In this document: positions 1 to 5,669 of the stretch, piece by piece
Layout: every line of letters begins with the position of its first letter
Position numbering within the stretch: position 1 is the stretch's first letter
NCBI GenBank assembly: GCA_045536155.1
Contig: JAZSMZ010000125.1
Span: 1 to 10,412, forward strand
Origin: JAZQNC01 sp045536155
GTDB lineage: Bacteria; Bacillota; Clostridia; Oscillospirales; CAG-272
Direction: 5' to 3'
Length of the DNA: 10,412 nt
Notes under the pieces: model-generated
Told to the model about the DNA's origin: nothing
The model's database searches: none
Seen by the model: only the letters and a program-made list of their open reading frames with translations
Position numbers and translations under genes: made by a program

Positions 1-1
1 A

Positions 2-184
2 AAGGAAGCTGTTCGCCACACCAGAGACGACTACGTTAAGCCCGCCATCTCTCCCCGCGACTACGCAGGCAGAAATGAAAACGAGGCCGACACCGCAGTT
101 GCCGATGCAGGCAACGGCGAAGAGGTCGTAACCGAAAGCGATTTCGACGACATCATGGACATTCTCAAGAGAAATAAGAGATAA
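2..184 (+). CDS. C-terminal end of an unrecognised protein (5' truncated by window)
   Basis: This open frame enters from the left edge and ends at a TAA at 182-184, giving the last 60 residues of a longer protein. The visible part is hydrophilic. A basic stretch is followed by an acidic, Ala/Gly-rich linker (about residues 25-43 of the visible part), then a short tail ending DFDDIMDILKRNKR, which could form an amphipathic helix. A low-complexity linker plus a short terminal helix is common at the end of proteins that bind a partner through their C-terminus, but no family is recognisable from this piece and no function is assigned. A strong terminator follows 13-20 bases later, so this is the last gene of its transcript. 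The reading frame is well supported by codon use and the adjacent terminator; identity is unknown. Confidence 0.7.
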   Translation, partial: KEAVRHTRDDYVKPAISPRDYAGRNENEADTAVADAGNGEEVVTESDFDDIMDILKRNKR

Positions 185-196
185 TCAAAATTAAAT

Positions 197-230
197 AAAA
201 AAACCACCGATGAGAATCGGTGGTTTTTTT
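197..230. terminator. Bidirectional intrinsic terminator between unknown gene and MATE gene
   Basis: A perfect 9-bp stem (ACCACCGAT at 203-211 with its complement at 216-224) encloses a GAGA loop. It is flanked by a run of A on the left (197-203) and of T on the right (224-230). Read rightwards it ends the partial plus-strand gene; read leftwards, where the A-run becomes a U-tract, it ends the MATE gene, whose stop lies at 243-245. The two genes converge on it. Confidence 0.92.
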
Positions 231-242
231 ACGCTAAATATT

Positions 243-1574
243 TTACGTCCGATGAGCATTTTTGAGTGATACCATATTGAAAATGACATAAACGGCTGTG
301 ACAAGCTCGGTTATCGGCATAACAAACCATACCGTTTGTCCGCCGAACGCGGCAGGCAATATGAAAATCAATGCCGAACAGATGACCATTCCGCGCATAA
401 CCGAGCAGATAAGCGCGCATTTTGATTTCATGACAGATTGGAAATAGTATCCTGCGTAAATGTTGAGAGGAAGCAGAAGATACGAAAGCGCGTATATACG
501 GATTATTCCGGGTGCGATCTTCAGAACTGCATCGGTGGGCGACATAAAAATGCGAACAAAGGTGTTGGGAAAGGCAATGGTCAGGGCGCTTGATAAAATA
601 CCGAAAACAGTCACAGTAAACAGGGCATATTTTTGGGCCTTGCCGATTCGGTCCCAACGTCCGATGCCGTAATTCTGCGACAGTATGGGCTGAGATGCCT
701 GCCCGATGCCGTAGGTGGTGCATTGAATGATGCTGGACACCTGAACGATAACTCCGTATACCGCCAATGCGTCGGCGCCGTGATAATGCATTATCTGACG
801 GTTGAAAAGCATGGCGATAATGCCCATCGCGATATCCGAAAAGAAGGATGAAAAGCCGTTGACTGATACCAGCGCGGCTTTGTGGATCTGACCGTATATT
901 CGGGTGAGACGAAGTGTGTTTTTCTTTGAAACGAAGTGAAGAAGCATTATGAGATTTGTCATTATCACGCCTATGGCGGTGGCCAGGCCGGCACCGAATA
1001 TGCCAAGGCCGAGACCGAAATCAAAGACAAAGAAGATATCGCCGATCACGTTGAATACTCCCCCGAAAAGAACCGCAAAGGTTGCAAGCGCGGGTGAGGA
1101 GTCGTTTCTCAGAAATGCGGATAAAAACTGGGTGAAGGGATAGGCTGGAATGACAAATTTTATCGGCGCAAGATACCGCTTGCAAAGGGGAAGAAGTGCT
1201 TCGTCGGCCCCGAAAAGGGTGAGAAGCTGATCTTCAAAAATGATAATGCCTGCCCAGCAGATCGATGCGATAAGGGTCGTCATGATCAGCGATAAGGTAA
1301 AATATGCATTGGCCTTGTCTGCTTTGCTTTGCGATCTGTAGTAGGCATAGTTGATCGAGCCGCCTATGCCGACGAGCAAGCCAAGGCTGTAAATAATCGT
1401 CCATATAGGCATTACAATGGACAGCGCGGCGCTGCCCGACGGACCTTGATACTGACCGACGACCGCCGCATCGATAAGCCCGTATACACAGCTTATCAGC
1501 GCGCTTCCGAGCGAGGCACCGAGATACTTTATATAGTGTTTTTTGATGCTTCCCTGAGTTAAGTCTGTTACCAT
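243..1574 (-). CDS. MATE family multidrug/organic cation exporter
   Basis: A 443-residue polytopic membrane protein of the MATE (multi antimicrobial extrusion) family, which exports cationic drugs, dyes or metabolites in exchange for Na+ or H+. It opens with the typical MATE N-terminus (DLTQGSI, residues 4-10) and shows about twelve hydrophobic segments. The first-half signature is visible (FLRNDSSPALATFAVLFGG followed by NVIGDIFFVF), and the second half holds GIGQASQPILSQNYG, which matches the family pattern G.GQA.QP..S.NYG. The length is normal. A GTG codon seven codons upstream (1593-1595) would extend the protein, but the ATG at 1572-1574 has GGAG six bases before it and places DLTQGSI in the usual position, so ATG is chosen. 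The gene is monocistronic, with its own consensus promoter and a terminator shared with the convergent gene. The substrate cannot be predicted. Confidence 0.93.
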   Translation of the reverse strand: MVTDLTQGSIKKHYIKYLGASLGSALISCVYGLIDAAVVGQYQGPSGSAALSIVMPIWTIIYSLGLLVGIGGSINYAYYRSQSKADKANAYFTLSLIMTTLIASICWAGIIIFEDQLLTLFGADEALLPLCKRYLAPIKFVIPAYPFTQFLSAFLRNDSSPALATFAVLFGGVFNVIGDIFFVFDFGLGLGIFGAGLATAIGVIMTNLIMLLHFVSKKNTLRLTRIYGQIHKAALVSVNGFSSFFSDIAMGIIAMLFNRQIMHYHGADALAVYGVIVQVSSIIQCTTYGIGQASQPILSQNYGIGRWDRIGKAQKYALFTVTVFGILSSALTIAFPNTFVRIFMSPTDAVLKIAPGIIRIYALSYLLLPLNIYAGYYFQSVMKSKCALICSVMRGMVICSALIFILPAAFGGQTVWFVMPITELVTAVYVIFNMVSLKNAHRT

Positions 1575-1580
1575 TTTTGT

Positions 1581-1584
1581 CTCC
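1581..1584 (-). promoter_or_regulatory. Shine-Dalgarno site fixing the MATE start
   Basis: GGAG on the minus strand lies six bases before the ATG at 1574-1572. It overlaps the coding sequence that would follow the alternative GTG at 1595. This spacing favours the ATG. Confidence 0.75.
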
Positions 1585-1622
1585 GTTGAATTCACATAAG
1601 CAAATATATATGCCGAATGAGA

Positions 1623-1651
1623 ATTATAGCACAGCCCGGGTTGATTGTCAA
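1623..1651 (-). promoter_or_regulatory. Consensus sigma-A promoter of the MATE gene
   Basis: On the minus strand TTGACA (1651-1646) and TATAAT (1628-1623) are separated by exactly 17 bases, a perfect match to both hexamers. Transcription should start near 1616, leaving an AT-rich leader of about 40 nt before the ATG at 1574. The spacer contains CCCGGG. The promoter lies just downstream of the terminator of the SPFH-Arc operon, so the MATE gene is an independent unit although it points the same way. Confidence 0.9.
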
Positions 1652-1664
1652 GCGACGGAAAGGC

Positions 1665-1700
1665 AAAAGCAGGATATGCATAAGAGGCATATCCTGCTTT
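1665..1700 (-). terminator. Intrinsic terminator of the SPFH-Arc operon
   Basis: A perfect 14-bp inverted repeat (AAAGCAGGATATGC at 1666-1679, complement at 1687-1700) has a 7-nt loop. It begins five bases after the Arc-like gene's stop codon in the minus direction. The minus-strand U-tract after the stem is only four bases, so termination may be incomplete, but a real MATE promoter follows. Confidence 0.8.
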
Positions 1701-1705
1701 GTTCG

Positions 1706-1912
1706 TTATTCGATATCCAATTCAATAGGCTTGTCGATCTCGTCGGAGACATATTTGCCGTTTTTCTTGCGCTGGCGTACGCACTCGGTCAGAAGATATT
1801 CGATCTGTCCGTTGATAGACCGAAAATCGTCCTCCGCCCAGGCGGCAATCGCATCGTACAGCTTTGCCGACACTCTGAGCGGTATCTGCTTTTTGGAATT
1901 GATATCACTCAT
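1706..1912 (-). CDS. Arc-type ribbon-helix-helix DNA-binding protein
   Basis: A 68-residue protein that aligns with the Arc/MetJ ribbon-helix-helix fold: a beta strand (KQIPLRVSAKLY, residues 8-19), helix A (about 18-29), the turn RSIN (31-34) and helix B (about 35-50). The core resembles phage P22 Arc, where LRWP...GRSVNSEI corresponds to LRVS...FRSINGQI here. RHH proteins of this type dimerise through the strand and bind DNA with it; most are autoregulators. An acidic tail (residues 56-68) follows the fold. The ATG lies one base after the TGA of the SPFH gene (TGATATG) and has only a weak upstream GGAAG, so translation is probably coupled. The likely target is the palindromic TGATATCA pair in the operon promoter; that link is inference. 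An antitoxin role is possible, but no small toxin gene is adjacent. Confidence 0.88.
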   Translation of the reverse strand: MSDINSKKQIPLRVSAKLYDAIAAWAEDDFRSINGQIEYLLTECVRQRKKNGKYVSDEIDKPIELDIE

Positions 1913-1913
1913 A

Positions 1914-2945
1914 TCAGTAGAGGCTTCCCGAATTCACTACAGGCTGAGCATCACGGTTTCCGCAGAGTACAACGAGCAGATTGGAAACCATTGCGGCCTT
2001 TCTTTCCTCATCGAGTTCGACAACTCCATTTTGAGAAAGACGCTCAAGCGCCATTTCCACCATGCCGACCGCGCCGTCAACAATCATCTTGCGCGCGTCG
2101 ATAACGGCTGATGCCTGCTGACGCTGGAGCATGACCGCCGCGATCTCGGGTGCGTATGCAAGATAGGTGATGCGCGCTTCGATGATCTCGAGTCCTGCTT
2201 CGTCAACTCTCGACTGGATCTCGTCACGGATTCTCTTTGCAACGACGTCGCTCGATCCGCGAAGGGAGCCTTCGTCGGCAATGCCGTCGCCGGTGGTGTC
2301 AACATTGGGCGCTACATCGTAGGGGTAGATGCGGACAACGTTGCGCAGCGCGCTGTCGCACTGCAGCGAGAGATATTCCTTGTAGTTGTCAACATTGAAT
2401 ACCGCCCTCGCTGTGTCGACCACTCTCCACATAACGGCGATACCGATCTCTACGGGATTGCCTAAGCAGTCGTTGATTTTCTGACGGTTGTTGTTGAGAG
2501 TCATTATCTTGAGCGATATTTTTTTATCGACCATCTCAACGCTTGTGCTGCTGCCGTTGAGCGCCACGTTTATCGGGCTGTTGTGGGCAGCATTGACATC
2601 ACCGCTCTGATTGAGCTTGGTTTTGGCGGCGGGATTGAAGGATGTTGCGAAGGGATTGATTGCATAAAAGCCCTCGCCCTTGAGCGTTCCGATGTATTCA
2701 CCGAAAAGGGTGACAACAAGCGCTTCCTGCGGCTTTAATACGCGCAGACCGACAAGGGGTATCCAACCGAGGCAGAAAACGAGGACAGATATAACAAAAA
2801 GGGCAATTTCGTATGTCTTCAAATTGGAGCTTTCAAGTCGGATTCCGAAATAAATGGTGCCGACAATAGATAAAATGAGCAAAGGGATCGTTCCCAGAAG
2901 AACGGCCATTCCGTTTTTCTTCGTGCTTAAAACTTTTTCCTGCAT
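1914..2945 (-). CDS. SPFH/band 7 (prohibitin-like) membrane protein
   Basis: A 343-residue protein with two N-terminal membrane segments (about residues 14-34 and 44-66) followed by an SPFH/band 7 domain (about 68-280). Family-typical features are LRVLKPQEALVVTLFGEYIGTLKGEGFYAINPF (69-101), a central strand region ending VEIGIAVMWRVVDTARAVFNVDNY (165-188), and the late-domain helix ending AYAPEIAAVMLQRQQASAVIDAR (263-285), where a basic/Ala-rich oligomerisation helix usually begins. A short helical tail follows. SPFH proteins form large membrane-bound rings or microdomains that hold or regulate proteases and other membrane proteins; the partner of this one is unknown. A GGAGG sits seven bases before the ATG. 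An insertion around residues 214-228 (DTTGDGIADEG) resembles an acidic Ca-binding-like loop. Transcribed with the Arc-like gene from the promoter at 2984-3012. Confidence 0.92.
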   Translation of the reverse strand: MQEKVLSTKKNGMAVLLGTIPLLILSIVGTIYFGIRLESSNLKTYEIALFVISVLVFCLGWIPLVGLRVLKPQEALVVTLFGEYIGTLKGEGFYAINPFATSFNPAAKTKLNQSGDVNAAHNSPINVALNGSSTSVEMVDKKISLKIMTLNNNRQKINDCLGNPVEIGIAVMWRVVDTARAVFNVDNYKEYLSLQCDSALRNVVRIYPYDVAPNVDTTGDGIADEGSLRGSSDVVAKRIRDEIQSRVDEAGLEIIEARITYLAYAPEIAAVMLQRQQASAVIDARKMIVDGAVGMVEMALERLSQNGVVELDEERKAAMVSNLLVVLCGNRDAQPVVNSGSLY

Positions 2946-2980
2946 GATGTTTCCTCCGTATGTATGTGTAGGCTTACATG

Positions 2981-3003
2981 ATTATGATATCATAATGATA
3001 TCA
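2981..3003. promoter_or_regulatory. Putative operator: two TGATATCA palindromes 11 bp apart
   Basis: TGATATCA occurs at 2985-2992 and again at 2996-3003, with centres 11 bp (one helical turn) apart. The first lies inside a perfect 16-bp palindrome (ATTATGATATCATAAT, 2981-2996). Both fall between or on the -35 and -10 of the SPFH-Arc promoter. RHH dimers typically bind such tandem subsites. Assignment to the operon's own Arc-type protein is inference. Confidence 0.65.
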
Positions 3004-3012
3004 CTTTGTCAA
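2984..3012 (-). promoter_or_regulatory. Promoter of the SPFH-Arc operon
   Basis: On the minus strand TTGACA (3012-3007) and TATCAT (2989-2984) are spaced by 17 bases: a perfect -35 and a -10 with one mismatch. Initiation is expected near 2977, about 30 nt before the ATG. The spacer and -10 are almost entirely covered by the TGATATCA palindromes, so a bound protein there would block RNA polymerase. Confidence 0.85.
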
Positions 3013-3023
3013 GGGCACCCACA

Positions 3024-3037
3024 AAAAAATATTTTTT
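3024..3037. repeat. A/T-tract palindrome between divergent promoters
   Basis: AAAAAATATTTTTT is a perfect 14-bp palindrome midway between the -35 of the SPFH operon (3007-3012) and the -35 of the HD gene (3057-3062). Phased A-tracts here could act as an UP-type element for either promoter or bend the DNA. It could also be compositional. Confidence 0.4.
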
Positions 3038-3056
3038 CGATAAAGAGAGGGCTTTA

Positions 3057-3086
3057 TTGACAGGCAAGGATGAAGAGTGGTATTAT
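3057..3086 (+). promoter_or_regulatory. Promoter of the HD-domain hydrolase gene
   Basis: TTGACA (3057-3062) is followed after 18 bases by TATTAT (3081-3086). Initiation is expected near 3093, leaving a leader of about 33 nt with GGAGG before the ATG at 3127. It is divergent from the SPFH-Arc promoter, the two -35 boxes being 44 bp apart. Confidence 0.78.
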
Positions 3087-3113
3087 ATACACGTATCATT
3101 CATAAAAATATGC

Positions 3114-3118
3114 GGAGG
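3114..3118 (+). promoter_or_regulatory. Shine-Dalgarno site fixing the HD gene start
   Basis: GGAGG lies eight bases before the ATG at 3127. An in-frame GTG at 3118 overlaps this site and therefore cannot be the start that it serves. Confidence 0.85.
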
Positions 3119-3126
3119 TGGGTTTT

Positions 3127-3561
3127 ATGATTTATACCGAGATGACAATGAAGGCCATGAAGATGGCGTATGAAGCACATTTGGGGCAGGTCGATTATTG
3201 CAATATCCCATATATTTACCATCCTATCCATTTGGCCGAGCAGATGGATGACGAGCTGAGCTGCACGGTTGCGCTGCTGCACGATGTTGTGGAGGACACT
3301 TCTCTTACTATCGAGGATATCGCCGCCGCCTTTCCGGCGGCCGTTGTCGAGGCGGTGAGATACATGACTCACGAAGACGGAGTCGAATACTACGATTATG
3401 TAAGGGCGATTCGCGAAAATCCCATTGCAAAAAAGGTAAAGCTTGCCGACATTGAGCACAATTCTGACATGACGAGGTGTGTCGGAAGCGATCTCAGTGA
3501 GGAACGGATCGAAAACTGGAAGAAAAAATACGCAAAGGCAAAGGAAGTTTTGCTTTCATAA
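3127..3561 (+). CDS. Single-domain HD phosphohydrolase, (p)ppGpp hydrolase (SpoT/MESH1) type
   Basis: A 144-residue HD-superfamily protein resembling the hydrolase domain of RelA/SpoT enzymes and the stand-alone MESH1 type. The metal and substrate motifs are in order: HP at 32-33 (YHPIHLAEQM), HDVVED at 52-57, and KLADIEHNSD at 105-114, where D108 and the following HN match the KLADR.HN motif of Rel/SpoT. These residues bind one Mn ion and the guanosine nucleotide. No synthetase, TGS or ACT domain is present, so it would degrade (p)ppGpp or a related nucleotide rather than make it. It is shorter than most MESH1 proteins, and related small HD proteins are often annotated as GTP pyrophosphokinase by homology alone, so the substrate is not certain. 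ATG 3127 is chosen over GTG 3118 because GGAGG overlaps the latter. Monocistronic, divergent from SPFH-Arc. Confidence 0.87.
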   Translation: MIYTEMTMKAMKMAYEAHLGQVDYCNIPYIYHPIHLAEQMDDELSCTVALLHDVVEDTSLTIEDIAAAFPAAVVEAVRYMTHEDGVEYYDYVRAIRENPIAKKVKLADIEHNSDMTRCVGSDLSEERIENWKKKYAKAKEVLLS

Positions 3562-3596
3562 AAAAGCACATATGGTAAAGCCATATGTGCTTTTTT
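3561..3596. terminator. Bidirectional intrinsic terminator between HD gene and M3 peptidase
   Basis: A perfect GC-containing stem (GCACATATGG at 3566-3575, complement at 3581-3590) has loop TAAAG. It is extended by five A-T pairs from the A-run (3561-3565) and T-run (3591-3596). It starts at the HD stop codon and lies 20 bases past the peptidase stop read from the other side, so it serves both convergent genes. Confidence 0.92.
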
Positions 3597-3615
3597 ATAC
3601 TAAATCATCATCGGA

Positions 3616-5310
3616 TCATTTTGAAAACAGCTTATCAAGATCGTCAACGATGGGCTTGATCGTTTCTTCGAGGCAGCCATTTTCAAAGGGGGAGCGGAGA
3701 TTTGCAAGCTTCAAAAGCTCGAGATATCCGAGCGAGCCGCCGGCACGGCAGAGATTAAGATAATCGTTCCATGCGCCGCTGCGATCGGCTTTGATCTTGT
3801 TATAGAACTGGAATGCGCAGACCTGAGAGAGCGCATATTCGAGATAGTAGAAGGGATAGAGGAATATGTGCTGCTTTTGCATCCAGAATCCGCCCTTTTG
3901 CATATATTCGCTGCCATCGTAATCACGCCAGGGCATATATTCGAGCTCGATTTCGCGCCAGACTTTGCGGCGGGTGTCGGCATCCATTGAGGGGTTTTCA
4001 AATACGCGGTGCTGGAATTCGTCGACGCAAACGAGATAGGGGATGCAGGAAAGAGCGTCGGCAAGATGAGCGGCACGGTATTTGTCTGCCTCGTCGCCGC
4101 AGAAGAGCTCCATCCAGGGATGAGCAAAGAGCTCCATCGACATCGAGTGGATCTCATTTATCTCGGAAGGTCCGAAGGTGTATTCGTCGAGGGGCTGGGT
4201 GCGCGATGCAAGGAAATATTCAAATGCGTGCCCTGCCTCGTGAGTGAGCACGTCGATGTCGGCGGAGGTGCCGTTGAAGTTGGAGAAGATGAAGGGCGCT
4301 TTGTAGATCGGGAAGGAGGTGCAGTATCCGCCCATGTGCTTTGAGGGACGGGTGAGCAGGTCAAAGAGCTCGTGCTCGGTCATAAAATCGAAGAACTCGC
4401 CCGTTTCGGCAGAAAGCTCGTGATACATCTTCGATGCGGCGGCGATCAGATGTTCGGGCGTACCCTTGGGTGTGGGATTTCCGTCGGCGTAAACGAGCTG
4501 CTCGTCGTAATAGCGGATCTTATCAACGCCGATGCGGTCGGCACGTTCGCGCATGAGCTTGTCTACGGCAGGGGTGATGATCTCCTTAACCTGCGCTTTG
4601 AAGCGTGCGGCATCCTCGCGACTCCAATCGAAATGGCCGCGCGCGAGGTATATATATGAGAAGAAATCGTCAAAGCCTGCGTTTTTGGCCATCTCAACGC
4701 GGATATTTACAAGCTCGGTGTAGATTTCGTCAAGCTTTTCGGCAACGCCCTCATACAGCTTTGCCCATTCGATGAATGCATTGCGGCGAACTTCGCGGTC
4801 AAGAGACTGCATGTGCTTTAAAAGCCCATAGAAATTGCACTCTTCACCCATGAAATCGACCGAGCAGGAGGCGACGAGCTTGCTGTATTCGTTGGAAAGC
4901 TCGTTTGCGCGAACTGTGAGCTGCTCGTTTTTGGGCGTCTGAAGCTTGAAGTCGGCCTCGGTGAGGGTGAAGAGCTGTTTGCCGAACTCCTTTTCAAAAT
5001 CGGCGCGGAAGGGGGTCTTAAGCAGAGCCTCGGCGGCCGCTTTGAATACGGGAGTGAGGGCGGCAAAGGCGGCGCCGTAGTAGAGCACCTCATCCTCATA
5101 GAATTTGTCGGAGGTATCCACGGTGTTGCGCACCGATGCGATCGAATAGGCGGTCTCGGCCTCACGCGAAAGCACGTGCATTCTTTCGAAGGCTCCCTTT
5201 GCTTCTTCATAGGTCTTAGCGTCAATGAAACGCTGATTCTCGGCGGCGTATTTTTCGCCGAGGGCAGCTATGTCACAGCGGGTGTAGACAATGTCGCAGA
5301 ATTTGTTCAT
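3616..5310 (-). CDS. M3-family oligoendopeptidase (PepF-like zinc metallopeptidase)
   Basis: A 564-residue cytoplasmic peptidase of family M3, which cleaves short peptides inside the cell, for example imported oligopeptides or released signal peptides. There is no signal peptide. The zinc site is intact: HEAGH at 357-361 within DVLTHEAGHAFEYFLA, and E386 (EINEIHSMSMELFAHPW) 29 residues after the first histidine, the same spacing as in thimet oligopeptidase. The C-terminal helices carry HIFLYPFYYLEYALSQV (481-497), where the conserved His/Tyr substrate-binding residues of the family lie. The N-terminus NKFCDIVYTRCDIAAL fits the M3 oligoendopeptidase start pattern, supporting the ATG although GGAGG is 12 bases away, a rather long spacing. 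The length is normal. Monocistronic with a perfect consensus promoter. Confidence 0.95.
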   Translation of the reverse strand: MNKFCDIVYTRCDIAALGEKYAAENQRFIDAKTYEEAKGAFERMHVLSREAETAYSIASVRNTVDTSDKFYEDEVLYYGAAFAALTPVFKAAAEALLKTPFRADFEKEFGKQLFTLTEADFKLQTPKNEQLTVRANELSNEYSKLVASCSVDFMGEECNFYGLLKHMQSLDREVRRNAFIEWAKLYEGVAEKLDEIYTELVNIRVEMAKNAGFDDFFSYIYLARGHFDWSREDAARFKAQVKEIITPAVDKLMRERADRIGVDKIRYYDEQLVYADGNPTPKGTPEHLIAAASKMYHELSAETGEFFDFMTEHELFDLLTRPSKHMGGYCTSFPIYKAPFIFSNFNGTSADIDVLTHEAGHAFEYFLASRTQPLDEYTFGPSEINEIHSMSMELFAHPWMELFCGDEADKYRAAHLADALSCIPYLVCVDEFQHRVFENPSMDADTRRKVWREIELEYMPWRDYDGSEYMQKGGFWMQKQHIFLYPFYYLEYALSQVCAFQFYNKIKADRSGAWNDYLNLCRAGGSLGYLELLKLANLRSPFENGCLEETIKPIVDDLDKLFSK

Positions 5311-5356
5311 CGTTGTATTTTTCCTCCATATAAATAGAATAGAATTACAGCTTTAA

Positions 5357-5371
5357 AAGGGACAGTCCCTT
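5357..5371. repeat. 15-bp inverted repeat at the predicted peptidase transcription start
   Basis: AAGGGAC-A-GTCCCTT (plus strand) is a perfect 7-bp-arm inverted repeat. It lies six bases downstream of the -10 box of the peptidase promoter, so the minus-strand mRNA should begin with it. As RNA it can form AAGGGA/TCCCTT with a CTG triloop. It may stabilise the 5' end, act as an operator, or be a remnant of a short interspersed repeat. Confidence 0.6.
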
Positions 5372-5377
5372 GCATCG

Positions 5378-5406
5378 ATTATACCTTTTCGGCACCGATA
5401 TGTCAA
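5378..5406 (-). promoter_or_regulatory. Consensus sigma-A promoter of the M3 peptidase gene
   Basis: Minus-strand TTGACA (5406-5401) and TATAAT (5383-5378) are exactly 17 bases apart, identical to the ideal promoter. Initiation is expected near 5371, giving a leader of about 60 nt before the ATG at 5310. Confidence 0.92.
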
Positions 5407-5426
5407 GAGAGGCCGACGACGGACAA

Positions 5427-5453
5427 GGGGGCAAAAATGAAAACTTTGACCCC
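5427..5453. repeat. Imperfect hairpin GGGG..CAAA / TTTG..CCCC
   Basis: GGGG and CAAA (5427-5430, 5432-5435) pair with TTTG and CCCC (5445-5448, 5450-5453) around a 9-nt loop, with one G/A mismatch. It sits 21 bases beyond the peptidase -35 box. There is no T-tract, so it is not a clear terminator. It could be a short interspersed palindrome. Confidence 0.45.
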
Positions 5454-5552
5454 AATTATCACAAAATGACCGAGGCAACGATTTGTTCACACAAAATTTA
5501 ATAAATCACCGATATTTTACCCTTCTTTTTGATGTAGAAAATTACACTAGAA

Positions 5553-5573
5553 TTTTGTGCACGGTGCACAAAA
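5553..5573. promoter_or_regulatory. Perfect 21-bp palindrome, candidate operator
   Basis: The arm TTTTGTGCAC (5553-5562) is followed by a single central G (5563) and its exact reverse complement (5564-5573). Ten perfect base pairs with a one-base centre cannot form a good RNA hairpin without opening the centre, so a dimeric DNA-binding protein is the more natural reading. It is about 290 bp upstream of the importer promoter and about 150 bp upstream of the peptidase promoter. The regulator is unknown. Confidence 0.6.
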
Positions 5574-5623
5574 CGGTTGTGCTGATGACTCCGTTCGACA
5601 GGAAAATTATATTGACAGATGTG

Positions 5624-5638
5624 GTAAATATAATTTAC
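5624..5638. repeat. 15-bp AT-rich inverted repeat
   Basis: GTAAAT (5624-5629) and ATTTAC (5633-5638) flank the centre ATA. A TTGACA lies just before it (5612-5617), but no -10 box at workable spacing follows, so a promoter is not called here. Confidence 0.4.
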
Positions 5639-5669
5639 TTCAAATTTGGATTACATGGGAATATATGCC

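Noticed and set aside
1575..1595. GTG start for the MATE protein
   Set aside because: The ATG at 1574 has GGAG at ideal distance and gives the family-typical N-terminus.
1706..2945. Toxin-antitoxin pair interpretation of the Arc-like gene and its neighbour
   Set aside because: The partner is a 343-residue membrane SPFH protein, not a small toxin, and no other small gene is adjacent.
5612..5640. Possible plus-strand promoter with TTGACA at 5612 and TATAAT at 5629
   Set aside because: The spacing is only 11 bases and no -10-like hexamer lies 16-18 bases downstream.
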